Translations under genes and position numbers: made by a program
Shown here: positions 17,677 through 27,412 of the stretch, in pieces
Position numbering within the stretch: the stretch's first letter is position 1
Layout of the letters: each line of letters begins with the position of its first letter
Notes under the pieces: model-generated
The model's input: only the letters and a program-made list of their open reading frames with translations
What the model was told of the DNA's origin: nothing
Databases searched by the model: none
Origin: Qipengyuania sp. JC766
Lineage (GTDB): Bacteria > Pseudomonadota > Alphaproteobacteria > Sphingomonadales > Sphingomonadaceae
Length of the DNA stretch: 64,000 bases
NCBI RefSeq assembly: GCF_040717445.1
Contig: NZ_JBFEFL010000001.1
Span: 992,001 to 1,056,000 of the forward strand
Direction of reading: 5' to 3'

Positions 17677-18483
17677 ATGCGCGTCCCCTTCATCAAGATG
17701 CACGGCCTGGGTAACGACTTCGTCGTGCTCGACCGGCGCGAACAGGCCGGCGAACCCGTCGGTCCTGCCGTCGCGCAGGCGCTCGCCGATCGTCACGCCG
17801 GCATTGGGTGTGACCAGCTGATTCTGCTAGAACCCTCGGCAAGCGCGGATTTCGCGATGCGCATCTTCAATTCGGACGGCAGCGAGGTGGAAGCTTGCGG
17901 CAATGCCTCGCGTGCCGTCGCGGTGCTGCACGGCCGGCCTGCGCGCATCGAAACGCGCGGCGGACTGATCGCGGTCGAAGCCGATGGTTCGGGCGCGAGC
18001 GTGGACATGGGCAAACCGCGCTTCGACTGGGATGCGATTCCACTAGCCGAAGCCATGGACACCGCCGCCCTTCCCCTCGCGTGGGACACCCTCGAAAACC
18101 CCGCCGCAGTCAATGTCGGCAATCCGCACATCGTTTTCTTCGTCCATGATCTCGACGCCGTCGATCTGGAGGCGATCGGCCCTGTCATCGAGCACGATCC
18201 TGTCTTTCCAAACCGGATCAATGTGAACGTGGCGCAAGTGGTGCCCGACGGGATCCGGCTGCGCGTCTGGGAGCGTGGCGCGGGCCTGACCCGCGCGTGC
18301 GGCACCGGGGCCTGCGCCACCGCCGTCGTCGCGATCCGGCGCAAGCTAGTCCCGTCACCCGTGACGGTCCACCTTCCCGGCGGCGCGCTCGATATCGCAT
18401 GGGACGGCGACGGCGCGATCTCCATGACAGGTCCCGCAGTCGAGAGCTTTCGCGGCACGTTCGAATGGAGCGACTACGCGTGA
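17677..18483 (+). CDS. dapF: Diaminopimelate epimerase
   Basis: 268 residues. FIKMHGLGNDFVVLD opens the protein as in all DapF enzymes. The two catalytic cysteines are C74 (EACGNASR) and C208 (ACGTGACATA). It converts LL- to meso-diaminopimelate for lysine and peptidoglycan. It begins the run dapF-mtaB-ftsY-yciB, with each stop overlapping the next start. Confidence 0.97.
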   Translation: MRVPFIKMHGLGNDFVVLDRREQAGEPVGPAVAQALADRHAGIGCDQLILLEPSASADFAMRIFNSDGSEVEACGNASRAVAVLHGRPARIETRGGLIAVEADGSGASVDMGKPRFDWDAIPLAEAMDTAALPLAWDTLENPAAVNVGNPHIVFFVHDLDAVDLEAIGPVIEHDPVFPNRINVNVAQVVPDGIRLRVWERGAGLTRACGTGACATAVVAIRRKLVPSPVTVHLPGGALDIAWDGDGAISMTGPAVESFRGTFEWSDYA

Positions 18484-19652
18484 GCGGGCCGGAAATCGTG
18501 ACGCTCGGCTGCCGCATGAACCTGGCGGAAAGCGAACGGATACGCGGCTTTCTCGGCCAAGAGGACGTCGTCGTCATCAACAGCTGCGCAGTGACGAACG
18601 AAGCCGTCCGCCAGACCCGACAGGCGATAAGGCGCGCGCGCAGGACACGACCGGACGCACGGCTACTGGTGACCGGTTGCGCGGCGGAGACGGAACGGCA
18701 GCATTTCGCTTCGATGCCGGAAATTGACGGGCTGGTCGCCAACGACCGCAAGCTCGACCCGCGCGCCTGGAACCTGCCCGATCCCGGCCATGCGATCGCC
18801 AACAGGAAGACGCGCGCCTTCATCCCGATCCAGACGGGCTGCGATCATGCCTGCACCTTCTGCATCATTCCGCAGGGACGCGGGCGCAGCCGATCGCGGA
18901 CTGTCGAACAGGTGGTGCGCGAGGCGGATCGGCACATGGACGCAGGGGCGGCCGAAGTCGTACTGACCGGTGTCGACGTGACGTCCTGGGGCCACGATCT
19001 TCCGGACGCCCCGCCCCTCGGCCTGCTCGTGCGGACATTGCTCGACCAGCTGCCCAGTCTCGACCGGCTCCGGTTCTCGTCGCTCGACGGGATCGAGATC
19101 GATCCGCTGCTCGAGGAACTCATCGCCTCGGAACCGCGTGTCATGCCGCACCTTCATCTCTCGCTCCAGCACGGGCACGACCTGATCCTCAAGCGCATGA
19201 AGCGCCGCCATTCGCGCAGTGACGCCATTGCACTGGTGGAGCGGCTCAGGGCGCGGCGCCCGGATCTTGCCGTCGGGGCCGACCTCATTGCCGGCTTTCC
19301 TACGGAGACGGACGAGCATCACCAGGCCAACCGCGCGATCGTGCGCGAGCTCGAGATAGTCCACGGCCACATCTTTCCCTATTCGCCGCGACATGACACG
19401 CCGGCGGCGCGCATGCCGCAGGTCGATCGCGCGACTGTGAAGCAACGCGCCGCCGAATTGCGGGAGGATGTCTCGCAGGTACGATCGGCGTGGCTGGAAC
19501 GGCAGATCGGCCGCGAAGCGAAGGTCCTTGCCGAAAAGGACGGGTACGGCCATGCGGAGAACTTCTCCCGCATCGCGCTCCCCGCCGAGACGCAGGCCGG
19601 CACCATCGTGACCGTCCGTCCGCACCGTATCGAGAAAGGCATTTTGATATGA
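18480..19652 (+). CDS. mtaB: tRNA (t6A37) methylthiotransferase MtaB
   Basis: 390 residues from GTG 18480, overlapping the dapF stop (GTGA). The N-terminal UPF0004 domain has TLGCRMN, VINSCAVT and VTGCAA, whose cysteines bind the auxiliary cluster. The radical-SAM core has the C-x3-C-x2-C motif in QTGCDHACTFCIIPQGRG. A C-terminal TRAM-like segment follows. It makes ms2t6A37 in tRNAs reading ANN codons. The shorter length and CRMN variant fit MtaB rather than MiaB or RimO. Confidence 0.92.
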   Translation: MSGPEIVTLGCRMNLAESERIRGFLGQEDVVVINSCAVTNEAVRQTRQAIRRARRTRPDARLLVTGCAAETERQHFASMPEIDGLVANDRKLDPRAWNLPDPGHAIANRKTRAFIPIQTGCDHACTFCIIPQGRGRSRSRTVEQVVREADRHMDAGAAEVVLTGVDVTSWGHDLPDAPPLGLLVRTLLDQLPSLDRLRFSSLDGIEIDPLLEELIASEPRVMPHLHLSLQHGHDLILKRMKRRHSRSDAIALVERLRARRPDLAVGADLIAGFPTETDEHHQANRAIVRELEIVHGHIFPYSPRHDTPAARMPQVDRATVKQRAAELREDVSQVRSAWLERQIGREAKVLAEKDGYGHAENFSRIALPAETQAGTIVTVRPHRIEKGILI

Positions 19653-20572
19653 GCGGCGAAAGCTGGTCCGACCGACTCTTCGGCGGATTTAGAAAGACAT
19701 CCGAACGGCTGAGCGAAAACCTGACCGGCGTCGTCGGCAAGGCAAAGCTCGACGATTCGACGCTGGACGATGTCGAGGATGCGCTGATCGTCTCCGACCT
19801 CGGCCCGGCCGCGGCGGCCCGCATTCGCGCGAGGCTGGCCGAAAAGCGCTTCGGCCTCGACATCACGGAGCGCGAGTTGAAGGAAGCCGTCGCCGAAGAA
19901 ATCGCGGAAATCCTGCGCCCGGTGGCGAAGCCGCTGGAGATCACCGCCTTTCCGCGCCCGCAGGTTGTCCTGGTGATCGGGGTGAATGGTTCGGGCAAGA
20001 CCACCACGATTGCCAAGCTGGCGCACCTGTTCCAGGAGGACGATTACGGCGTGATGCTCGCCGCAGGCGACACGTTCCGCGCCGCGGCCATCGCGCAGTT
20101 GGGCACATGGGCCGAGCGCATCGGTGCCCCGATCGTGCGCGGTCCGCAGGGCGGCGATCCGGCCAGCATCGTGTTCGACGGCGTCAAGGCCGCTACCGAA
20201 CAGGGGATCGATGCGCTGGTGGTCGACACGGCCGGGCGGTTGCAGAACAAGCGTGAACTGATGGACGAACTGGCGAAAATCCGGAAGGTCCTTGGCCGGC
20301 TCAACCCCGAAGCGCCGCACGATGTCGTCCTCGTCCTCGACGCGACGAACGGGCAGAACGCGCTGTCGCAGATCGAGGTTTTCCGCGAAGTGGCGGGGGT
20401 CACAGGGCTCATCATGACCAAGCTCGACGGGACGGCGCGCGGCGGCGTGCTGGTCGCGGCGGCCGAGCAATACGGCTTGCCGATCCACGCGATCGGCGTC
20501 GGTGAGAAGATAGACGACCTGCGCCCCTTCGATCCCGATCTGGTGGCGCGCGTGATAGCAGGAGTTGCCTGA
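19649..20572 (+). CDS. ftsY: Signal recognition particle receptor FtsY
   Basis: 307 residues from ATG 19649, overlapping the mtaB stop (ATGA). The N domain (LDDVEDALIVSDLG) precedes the GTPase G domain with GVNGSGKTTT, DTFRAAA, DTAGRLQN and TKLDGTARGG. The acidic A domain of E. coli is absent, as is common in alphaproteobacteria. It docks SRP-ribosome complexes at the membrane; the SRP RNA gene is also in this window (54055-54147). Confidence 0.97.
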   Translation: MSGESWSDRLFGGFRKTSERLSENLTGVVGKAKLDDSTLDDVEDALIVSDLGPAAAARIRARLAEKRFGLDITERELKEAVAEEIAEILRPVAKPLEITAFPRPQVVLVIGVNGSGKTTTIAKLAHLFQEDDYGVMLAAGDTFRAAAIAQLGTWAERIGAPIVRGPQGGDPASIVFDGVKAATEQGIDALVVDTAGRLQNKRELMDELAKIRKVLGRLNPEAPHDVVLVLDATNGQNALSQIEVFREVAGVTGLIMTKLDGTARGGVLVAAAEQYGLPIHAIGVGEKIDDLRPFDPDLVARVIAGVA

Positions 20573-21228
20573 TGGCCGACACGGCTGAAAAACCCAAAAG
20601 CGGATGGCTCAACGTCCTGGTCGATTACGGACCGCTGGTCGTTTTCCTCGCAGTCTACTGGTGGTTCGCGCCGGACAGGGGCAGCCCCAACCAGATTTCC
20701 GAGACAGTGCGCGCCGTCGTGACCAGCACCGGTGCCTTCATCGTGGCCGCGCTGATTGCGCTCGGCCTGTCGAAATGGCTGACCGGCACGGTGTCTCGGA
20801 TGCTGATGTTGTCCACCGTATTGATCGTCGGCTTCGGTGGGCTAACTATCCTGCTGCGCGATCCATTCTACGTTCAGATCAAGCCCACCGTCCTCTACGC
20901 CTTCTTCGGCATCGTCCTGTTGGCCGGCTGGTTGCGCGGCCAGGCCCTGTTGCAATGGTTGCTCGAGGCGGCATTCGAAGGGCTTGAGCCTGCAGGCTGG
21001 CTCAAGCTGTCGCGCAACTGGGGCTTCTTCTTCCTCGTCCTTGCGGTCGTGAACGAAACGCTGCGGCACTATCTCGATTTCGGCGACTGGCTGACGGCCA
21101 AGTTCTGGGTTTTCCTGCCCCTCACCTTCCTTTTCACCTTCAGCCAGGTGCCCATGCTTCTGAAGCACGGGCTGGACCCGGAGAAGAAGGATGCCGCGAT
21201 CGAGGACCAGCCCCCGACCGGGGAATAG
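20572..21228 (+). CDS. yciB: YciB / IspZ-family inner membrane protein (septation protein A)
   Basis: 218 residues, about five or six membrane helices. The features are LVDYGPLVVFLAVYWW near the start, DPFYVQIKPTVLYA in the middle and an LSRNWGFFFLVLAVVNE segment, all typical of the septation protein A family. It is linked to cell envelope synthesis and division, though the molecular role is not established. Start and ftsY stop share one base (TGATG). Confidence 0.93.
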   Translation: MADTAEKPKSGWLNVLVDYGPLVVFLAVYWWFAPDRGSPNQISETVRAVVTSTGAFIVAALIALGLSKWLTGTVSRMLMLSTVLIVGFGGLTILLRDPFYVQIKPTVLYAFFGIVLLAGWLRGQALLQWLLEAAFEGLEPAGWLKLSRNWGFFFLVLAVVNETLRHYLDFGDWLTAKFWVFLPLTFLFTFSQVPMLLKHGLDPEKKDAAIEDQPPTGE

Positions 21229-21231
21229 GCC

Positions 21232-23157
21232 TCAGATCCTGACCTGGCTTCCCAGTTCGACCACCCGGTTGGTCGGCAGCCGGAAGAACTCCATCGCGGT
21301 CGCGGCATTGCGCAGCATCCATGCGAAGATCTTTTCACGCCAGATCGGCATGCCCGGCTTCTCGCTGGGCAGCAGCGTCTGCCGGCTGAGGAAGAAGCTG
21401 GTCTGCATCATGTCGAAGGCACCGCCGCAACGCTCCATGCCCTTCAGACCTTCGGGCACGTTGGTTTCTTCCATGAAGCCGTAATGCAGCACCGCACGGT
21501 AGAACCCGTCGCCCAGATCGTAGAGCTCGCAGCGGCGCTCCGGATCGATGTACGGCTCGTCCGCGATCTCCACCGTCAGGATGATGACCCGCTCGTGCAG
21601 CACCTTGTTGTGTTTGATGTTGTGGAGCAGTGCCGACGGTACACCGGCCTGCTGGCTGGCCATGAACACCGCCGTCCCCGGTACGCGCAGCGCGCTGTTC
21701 TTGGCGCTCTTGGCGAAGACCTCGATCGGCAATGCGACTTCGGTCATCCGCTCCTTCATCAACCTTCGCCCGCGCGCCCAGGTGGTCAGCAGCGTGAAGA
21801 TGACCGCGCCGACGAGCAGCGGGAACCAGCCACCGTCCGGCACTTTCAGCAGGTTTGCCGCGAAGTAGGCGCCGTCGACGATCAGGAACAGGACGACGAC
21901 CGGTGCGGCATACCACCACTTCCACTTCCATACGCCGACCAGAAGGACCGCCATCAGCAGCGTATCGATGGTCACCGCTCCGGTGACCGCGATGCCGTAG
22001 GCCGAGGCAAGGCTCGAGGAATTCTGGAAAGTGAGCACCAGCAGGATTACCGCGATCATAAGCGCCCAGTTGACCACCGGGATGTAGATCTGGCCGGATT
22101 CGGTCTCGCTCGTATGCCGGATCGACATGCGCGGGATGTAGCCCAGCTGCATGGCCTGGTGCGTGATCGAGAATGCGCCGGAAATGACCGCCTGGCTGGC
22201 GATGAAGGTCGCGAAGGTCGCCAGGAAGACCAGCGGCAGGCGCAGCATTTCAGGGGCCAGCGTGAAGAACGGTGCCTGGATCGCTTCCGCCGCCTCGCTG
22301 GCACTCAGGCTGACGATCATTGCACCTTGGCCGAAATAGTTGAGCAGCAGGCACGGCATGACGAAACCGAACCAGCTCAATTTCATGGGTCCGCGTCCGA
22401 AATGGCCCATGTCGGAATAGAGCGCCTCCGAACCGGTGACGGCGAGCACGACCGAGCCCAGCGCGAGGAAAGCCAGCCAGCCGTCCAGGATGAAGAACTG
22501 GATCGCGTACCAGGGATTGAGGGCCCAGAAGATCTCGGGATGCTGGACGATCTGGATCGAGCCCAGCACCGCGATAACCGAGAAATAGACGATCATGACG
22601 GGCGCAAACAGCGCGCCGACCTTGGCGGTGCCTCTCTTCTGGATCAGGAAAAGCAGGACCAGCAGGACGAGGGCGATGGGTATGACGAGCGGCTCGAGAT
22701 CCGACTGGACCACCGTCAAGCCTTCCACCGCTGAAAGCACCGAGATCGCCGGCGTGATCATGCTGTCGCCGTAGAAGAGGGATGTCGCGAACACCCCCAG
22801 CACGATGGCGAGCCAGCCGTAGCGAGACTTGCCGATGTGGCTCGAAATGAGCGCGACGAGAGCGAGGCTGCCGCCCTGCCCCTTGTTATCTGCGCGCATC
22901 AGGATCGTGACATACTGGATCGCGACCACCAGGACCATCGACCAGAAGATCAGGCTGACCACGCCAAGCACGTGATTGTAGTCGATGGGGAGCGGGTTCG
23001 GACCAACGAAGGTTTCGCGAAAGGCGTAAAGCGGGCTCGTGCCGATATCGCCGAACACGATCCCGACCGCCCCGACGGCAAGCTTCGTCGTGGACGAACC
23101 ATGCTTCGACGAGGGGACCGAACGGTCGGGAGAAATGCTGGGTGGGTTTTCGCTCAT
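21232..23157 (-). CDS. kup: Low-affinity potassium transporter Kup
   Basis: 641 residues from ATG 23157 (MSENPPS). About twelve membrane segments begin with [20 protein letters not shown], the Kup signature, and are followed by a cytoplasmic C-terminal domain. It imports K+ with protons in the inner membrane. The frame extends 25 codons upstream without a good start. Convergent with yciB, with only 3 bases between the stops. Confidence 0.96.
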   Translation of the reverse strand: MSENPPSISPDRSVPSSKHGSSTTKLAVGAVGIVFGDIGTSPLYAFRETFVGPNPLPIDYNHVLGVVSLIFWSMVLVVAIQYVTILMRADNKGQGGSLALVALISSHIGKSRYGWLAIVLGVFATSLFYGDSMITPAISVLSAVEGLTVVQSDLEPLVIPIALVLLVLLFLIQKRGTAKVGALFAPVMIVYFSVIAVLGSIQIVQHPEIFWALNPWYAIQFFILDGWLAFLALGSVVLAVTGSEALYSDMGHFGRGPMKLSWFGFVMPCLLLNYFGQGAMIVSLSASEAAEAIQAPFFTLAPEMLRLPLVFLATFATFIASQAVISGAFSITHQAMQLGYIPRMSIRHTSETESGQIYIPVVNWALMIAVILLVLTFQNSSSLASAYGIAVTGAVTIDTLLMAVLLVGVWKWKWWYAAPVVVLFLIVDGAYFAANLLKVPDGGWFPLLVGAVIFTLLTTWARGRRLMKERMTEVALPIEVFAKSAKNSALRVPGTAVFMASQQAGVPSALLHNIKHNKVLHERVIILTVEIADEPYIDPERRCELYDLGDGFYRAVLHYGFMEETNVPEGLKGMERCGGAFDMMQTSFFLSRQTLLPSEKPGMPIWREKIFAWMLRNAATAMEFFRLPTNRVVELGSQVRI

Positions 23158-23259
23158 CTGGATGTCCCGAGGCGAAGCGTCAGAAAGGGCGCAAACCCTG
23201 CGACCGCCAAAGTGCCGCGCCGGTAGCAGCAAGCGTGCTGCGCTGCAATATGAGGCACG

Positions 23260-23901
23260 CTATCGCGTCCTCTCGGGTGCGCCCAGCCGAAGCAGGGCTT
23301 CCAGCCGGGCGACCTGGTCTTCCAGCTGGGGCCGCCATTCGGCGTCCTCGTCCGTATTCGCGAGCGCGCGCGTCCAGAGAACCTGTGCGCGTCCGGCATC
23401 GCCGGTCTGCAATGCGGCCACGCCCTCGTAATAATCCGGGATCGGGCTGTCGGGCGCGACGTCCCGCGCCCTGTCGAAGGCCTCGACGGCCGCAGGCGTC
23501 AGGTGCCCTTCGGCGTGACCGACCAGGGCGCTACCCAGCGCGACCCAAGCCTCCTCGTCGTTCGGGTTCTCGCGCACGGCATTCTGCAGGAACTGCGCCG
23601 CGTCGCGGAACTGGCCCCTGCGCGCAAAGGCATCGCTGACGGTCACGAACCGGCTGGGCTGCGTTGTCTCGCCGAACAGGCTGCGGCGCGAATCGATGAG
23701 CTGTCCCTCCCCTTCGGCCTGCGTCTGGGTCGCCTCGGTCGGCGAGCCGGAAAGATCGGGCGATCCGAATGATGCGTAGCCCGCGAGCCCGAAAACGAGC
23801 GCGGCCGCGAACAGTGTCCAGACCGGACGTTCCATCCGCAGGCCGAACGCGGCCGTAGCAAAGGCCACCGCCGCAAGGGCGAGGATCGCAACCCAGATCA
23901 T
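23260..23901 (-). CDS. ccmI: Cytochrome c maturation TPR protein, CcmI-like
   Basis: 213 residues from ATG 23901. Two N-terminal membrane helices (WVAILALAAVAFATAAFGL and PVWTLFAAALVFGLAGYA) are followed by a periplasmic domain with TPR units around AFARRGQFRDAAQFLQNA and AWVALGSALVGHAEG. CcmI presents apocytochrome c to the CcmF/H ligase. It is the last gene of the ccm operon and overlaps ccmH by 4 bases. It is shorter than two-domain CcmI proteins. Confidence 0.87.
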   Translation of the reverse strand: MIWVAILALAAVAFATAAFGLRMERPVWTLFAAALVFGLAGYASFGSPDLSGSPTEATQTQAEGEGQLIDSRRSLFGETTQPSRFVTVSDAFARRGQFRDAAQFLQNAVRENPNDEEAWVALGSALVGHAEGHLTPAAVEAFDRARDVAPDSPIPDYYEGVAALQTGDAGRAQVLWTRALANTDEDAEWRPQLEDQVARLEALLRLGAPERTR

Positions 23902-24329
23902 GCGCCCTTCCTCCCGAAGCGGCGCCACAGGATGAGCAAAGCGAGACCGAACAGCGCTGCGGGCACCGCAAACAGGGGCCATGTCGTGCGGCCAACCTGC
24001 GGGGCGTAGCTGATGTAGTCTCCGTAACGCTCCACCATCAGAGCCCTTATCTCTTCCGGGTCCTCGCCCGCAGCGATCCGGCTGCGCACTTCATGCCGCA
24101 TGTCGCCGGCAATGGGCGCATCACTGTCCGCGATCGACTGGCTCTGGCAGTTGAGGCAGCGCAGCGTCTCCATCAGGTCCTGCGCTTCGGCTTCCTCCGC
24201 CGGATCGGCGAGCTGGGTATAGGCATAGGGTGCGTCAGGCATCGCCTGCTGGGCGAGCACTCCGGACGGACCGGAGATACCGGCGATACACGCGGTACCG
24301 ATGCACAGGATATGGCCGATCGTTTTCAT
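23898..24329 (-). CDS. ccmH: Cytochrome c maturation protein CcmH (CcmL type)
   Basis: 143 residues from ATG 24329. A signal sequence ends near LAQQAMPD. The thiol motif C58-L-N-C61 is in LRCLNCQSQSIADS, the family hallmark, and one C-terminal membrane helix is PLFAVPAALFGLALLILW. It reduces apocytochrome heme-binding cysteines with CcmG. It overlaps ccmG (ATGA). Confidence 0.95.
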   Translation of the reverse strand: MKTIGHILCIGTACIAGISGPSGVLAQQAMPDAPYAYTQLADPAEEAEAQDLMETLRCLNCQSQSIADSDAPIAGDMRHEVRSRIAAGEDPEEIRALMVERYGDYISYAPQVGRTTWPLFAVPAALFGLALLILWRRFGRKGA

Positions 24330-24859
24330 CGACCGCCCGCCTTGCGCCATTCCTCGATCAGCAAGGGCACGTGTTCGGGCCGGATATCGCCGATATGCTG
24401 GTACGTGATCGTGCCGCTGCCATCGACCACGAAAGTCTCAGGCACGCCGGACGATCCGATCGAGAGCTGGACCTGCGAAATGTCGTCCGCTCCGATCCGG
24501 GTGTAGGGATTGCCGTGCGTGTCGAGGAACCGGTCGACATCTTCGCCGCTGTCGCGGATCGCCACGCCGACGATCGGAATCCCCGCGCTCTCGAGTGTTT
24601 CGAGCTGGGGCGCTTCTGCGATGCAGGGGACGCACCAGCTCGCCCAGATGTTGAGCAGCTTGGGCTGACCGTTGGTGAGGTCCGCGATCGATACGCCCGG
24701 CCGCGCGGAGCTGGCGGCCGGCAACTCGAAATCTGGCACCTGCTTCCCGACCAAAGCACTCGCCACTGCCGTATCGCGCGGGGTGAACAGCATGTACGCC
24801 GCCAGTCCGACGAAGAAAGCGAACGCGGCAAGCGGGAGCCACAGCTTGAGCCTGCTCAT
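24326..24859 (-). CDS. ccmG: Periplasmic thioredoxin CcmG/DsbE
   Basis: 177 residues from ATG 24859. One N-terminal membrane anchor precedes a thioredoxin fold with W75-C-V-P-C79 (NIWASWCVPCIAEAP) and a GVPETFVVDGSG cis-proline segment. It delivers electrons to CcmH in the periplasm. It overlaps ccmF by 4 bases. Confidence 0.95.
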   Translation of the reverse strand: MSRLKLWLPLAAFAFFVGLAAYMLFTPRDTAVASALVGKQVPDFELPAASSARPGVSIADLTNGQPKLLNIWASWCVPCIAEAPQLETLESAGIPIVGVAIRDSGEDVDRFLDTHGNPYTRIGADDISQVQLSIGSSGVPETFVVDGSGTITYQHIGDIRPEHVPLLIEEWRKAGGR

Positions 24860-26799
24860 GTCGACGCCTCCCGGTGGCGGGCCAGGCGCTCGGCCATCCA
24901 GCGCTTGCGGTAATCGGCACGGATCCAGCCGATGATGGCGAGAACGCCGCCCAGTGCGATCAGCACGCCGCCATACCAGATGAGGGTCACGAACGGCTTC
25001 CACCAGAGGCGGACCTGCCATCGCCCATCCTCCGCCCGGTTGCCGAGTACGGCATAGAGCTGCCCGTTCCACCTCGTGGCGAGCGCGCTCTCGGTCGTCT
25101 CCTGTGCGGGCGACCAGTAACTGCGCGCCTGCGGGTTCAGCGTGACCGGCGCACCGTCGCCGACGCGGGCGGAAAAGCCTGCCTGCAGCGCAGTCCAGTT
25201 GGGGCCGGCCACGGGTTCGACCTCGTCCAATGTCACCGACCACGGACCGACGACCGCGCTGTCACCCGGTGCGAGCGCCGCCAGTTCCTCGTCGCTGAAC
25301 GCCGCTTCGCTCGCCATGCCGAACAGAGCGACCGCGATACCGAAATGGGCGAAGATCATACCCCACGTCGCCACCGGTACCCGGCGCAGTCGTCGTCCGC
25401 GCAAGGGGGCGAAGCTGGCGACCGCAAGGCCGGCCGCGAATACCAGGCCGAGTAGTGGCAGGATGCCGATCGGGCCGTTCACCACAGCGATCAGCAACGC
25501 AACGATGCAGACCGCTGCGATCAGCGCCAATGGTCGGGAAATGCGCGACCAGGAATCGTCCCGCCAGCGCAGCAGTGGTCCCACGGCCATCACCGCCAGC
25601 ATCGGAAACGTGAAGATCGCCCCGACCGGATTGAAATAGGGAGGCCCGACGGACACCCGCGCGCCGAACGCTTCGGCCAGCAGCGGATACAGCGTGCCGA
25701 GCAGCACGATCGCCAGGATCGCGCTCAGCATCACATTGTTGAACACCAGCGCCCCTTCCCGGCTGGTCACCGCGAACCGCTCGCCCTCGGCAATGCTGCC
25801 GGCTCGCAGCGCGAACAGGACGAGCGCGCTGCCGATATAGATCGTCAGCAACACCAGAATGAAGCTGCCGCGTTCCGGGTCGACCGCAAAGGCGTGGACG
25901 CTGGTCAGGATGCCGGAGCGCACGAGAAACGTGCCGAGCATCGACATCGAGAAGGCGACGACGCCCAGCATGATCGTCCACGTCCGCAACGCGTTGCGCG
26001 AGGCGAGCACGCTGACCGAATGGAGGAGCGCCGTCGCGGCTAGCCAGGGCATGAGCGAGGCGTTTTCCACCGGGTCCCAGAACCAGTAGCCGCCCCAGCC
26101 CAGCTCGTAATAGGCCCAGTAGCTGCCTGCCGTGATTCCGAGCGTCAGGAACACCCAGGCGCCAAGCACCCAGGCGCGCATCGCCCGAGCGAAATCGGGA
26201 GTGACCTGCCGCGTCAGCAGGGCACCGACGGCAAAACTGAAAGCGACCGAAAGGCCGACGTAACCGATGTAAAGCGTGGGCGGATGGAAGGCGAGCCCGA
26301 TGTCCTGCAGCAGCGGGTTCAGTCCCAGCCCCTCGCTCGCCGGGACCGGCAGCCTCTCGAACGGATTGGAACTGAAAAGGAGGAAGGCGTAGAAGCCGAC
26401 GCCGATGAAGCCTTGCGCGCCGAGCGTCGCCAGCGTGGTGCGCTCCGGCAGGCGATGTTCGATTTTCGCGATCAGGGCGCCCGACAGCGCCATCACGGCA
26501 ACCCAGAGCAGCATCGAACCCTCATGGTTCCCCCAGGCGCCCGTCAACTTGTAGAGGAACGGCTTGGCGGTATGCGAATGGGTCGCCACCAGTTTGACCG
26601 AAAGATCGGTCTGCGCGAACAGGACCAGCAGGATGACGAAGGATGTGGTCGCAAGCGCGCCCTGCACGATCGCGGCCGGCCGGACCAGCGCCGCCATCTG
26701 GCGCCCCTCTTCGCGCAGGGAAAGCGCGGCGGACACGAGTTGCAACACGGCGAGTGCCGCAGCCATCCACAGCGCAGCAAAGCCCAGTTCCGCGATCAT
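24856..26799 (-). CDS. ccmF: Heme lyase subunit CcmF
   Basis: 647 residues with many membrane helices. The heme-handling tryptophan motif is WGGYWFWDPVENASLMPWL, and SMLLWVAVMALSG and SFILVLLTIYIGSA are further conserved segments. With CcmH and CcmI it attaches heme to apocytochrome c. It overlaps ccmE (ATGA). Confidence 0.97.
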   Translation of the reverse strand: MIAELGFAALWMAAALAVLQLVSAALSLREEGRQMAALVRPAAIVQGALATTSFVILLVLFAQTDLSVKLVATHSHTAKPFLYKLTGAWGNHEGSMLLWVAVMALSGALIAKIEHRLPERTTLATLGAQGFIGVGFYAFLLFSSNPFERLPVPASEGLGLNPLLQDIGLAFHPPTLYIGYVGLSVAFSFAVGALLTRQVTPDFARAMRAWVLGAWVFLTLGITAGSYWAYYELGWGGYWFWDPVENASLMPWLAATALLHSVSVLASRNALRTWTIMLGVVAFSMSMLGTFLVRSGILTSVHAFAVDPERGSFILVLLTIYIGSALVLFALRAGSIAEGERFAVTSREGALVFNNVMLSAILAIVLLGTLYPLLAEAFGARVSVGPPYFNPVGAIFTFPMLAVMAVGPLLRWRDDSWSRISRPLALIAAVCIVALLIAVVNGPIGILPLLGLVFAAGLAVASFAPLRGRRLRRVPVATWGMIFAHFGIAVALFGMASEAAFSDEELAALAPGDSAVVGPWSVTLDEVEPVAGPNWTALQAGFSARVGDGAPVTLNPQARSYWSPAQETTESALATRWNGQLYAVLGNRAEDGRWQVRLWWKPFVTLIWYGGVLIALGGVLAIIGWIRADYRKRWMAERLARHREAST

Positions 26800-27275
26800 C
26801 GTGCGGTATCCGGCGCGGGTACGGTTTCGGCCACCACCTCGCGCTTCTGGTGTTCGGTCATTTCCTGCAACTCGCGCGGTACGTAATTCTCGTCATGCCG
26901 GGCGAGCAGGCTTTCCGCCTCGAACGTGCCGTCCGCGCCAAGTTGCCCTTCGGCCACCACGCCCGAGCCTTCTACGAAGAGATCGGGAAGGATGCCCCTG
27001 AAGCGGACGGGGACGCTCGCCTCGCCATCGGCGACAACGAATGCGACGGTCACACCGTCGGCAAGCGTATCGAGCGAGCCTTCCTGCACCATGCCGCCCA
27101 GCCGGACGGTTCGCCCGGTTTCGGGGGGTGCTTCGGCGATCTGGCTGGGCACGTAGAAGAAGTTTGCCTGGTTGCGCAGACCCCAGGCGGCGAGCAGTCC
27201 GGCGGCGACCAGCGCAATGAGCGCCAGCACGACGAGGACCAGCCGCTGGTGCTTGGGCTTGAATCGGGCGTTCAT
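26796..27275 (-). CDS. ccmE: Heme chaperone CcmE
   Basis: 159 residues. An N-terminal membrane anchor (about 11-33) precedes the OB-fold domain. H127 and Y131 in LLARHDENYVPRE correspond to the covalent heme-binding histidine and the axial tyrosine. The C-terminal tail is short and polar. It overlaps ccmD by 4 bases. Confidence 0.97.
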   Translation of the reverse strand: MNARFKPKHQRLVLVVLALIALVAAGLLAAWGLRNQANFFYVPSQIAEAPPETGRTVRLGGMVQEGSLDTLADGVTVAFVVADGEASVPVRFRGILPDLFVEGSGVVAEGQLGADGTFEAESLLARHDENYVPRELQEMTEHQKREVVAETVPAPDTAR

Positions 27276-27412
27276 TTGCGCCGCGCCTCATCCCTGCGCC
27301 GTTCGGCGCGGCGCATGGCAAGCCAGCTCCACGCCAGCAGCACGAGGATCGCGACGAGCCCGACCGCATAGGCGGCGAGGACGAAATCGCTCTGGTCCAG
27401 CGCCTCACGCAT
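27272..27412 (-). CDS. ccmD: Heme exporter protein D, CcmD
   Basis: 46 residues from ATG 27412 (MREALDQSDFVLAAYAVG). It has one membrane helix (YAVGLVAILVLLAWSWLAM) and a very basic tail, as in CcmD, which releases holo-CcmE from CcmC. It overlaps the 3' end of ccmC by 8 bases. The upstream codons of the open frame are not CcmD-like. Confidence 0.9.
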   Translation of the reverse strand: MREALDQSDFVLAAYAVGLVAILVLLAWSWLAMRRAERRRDEARRK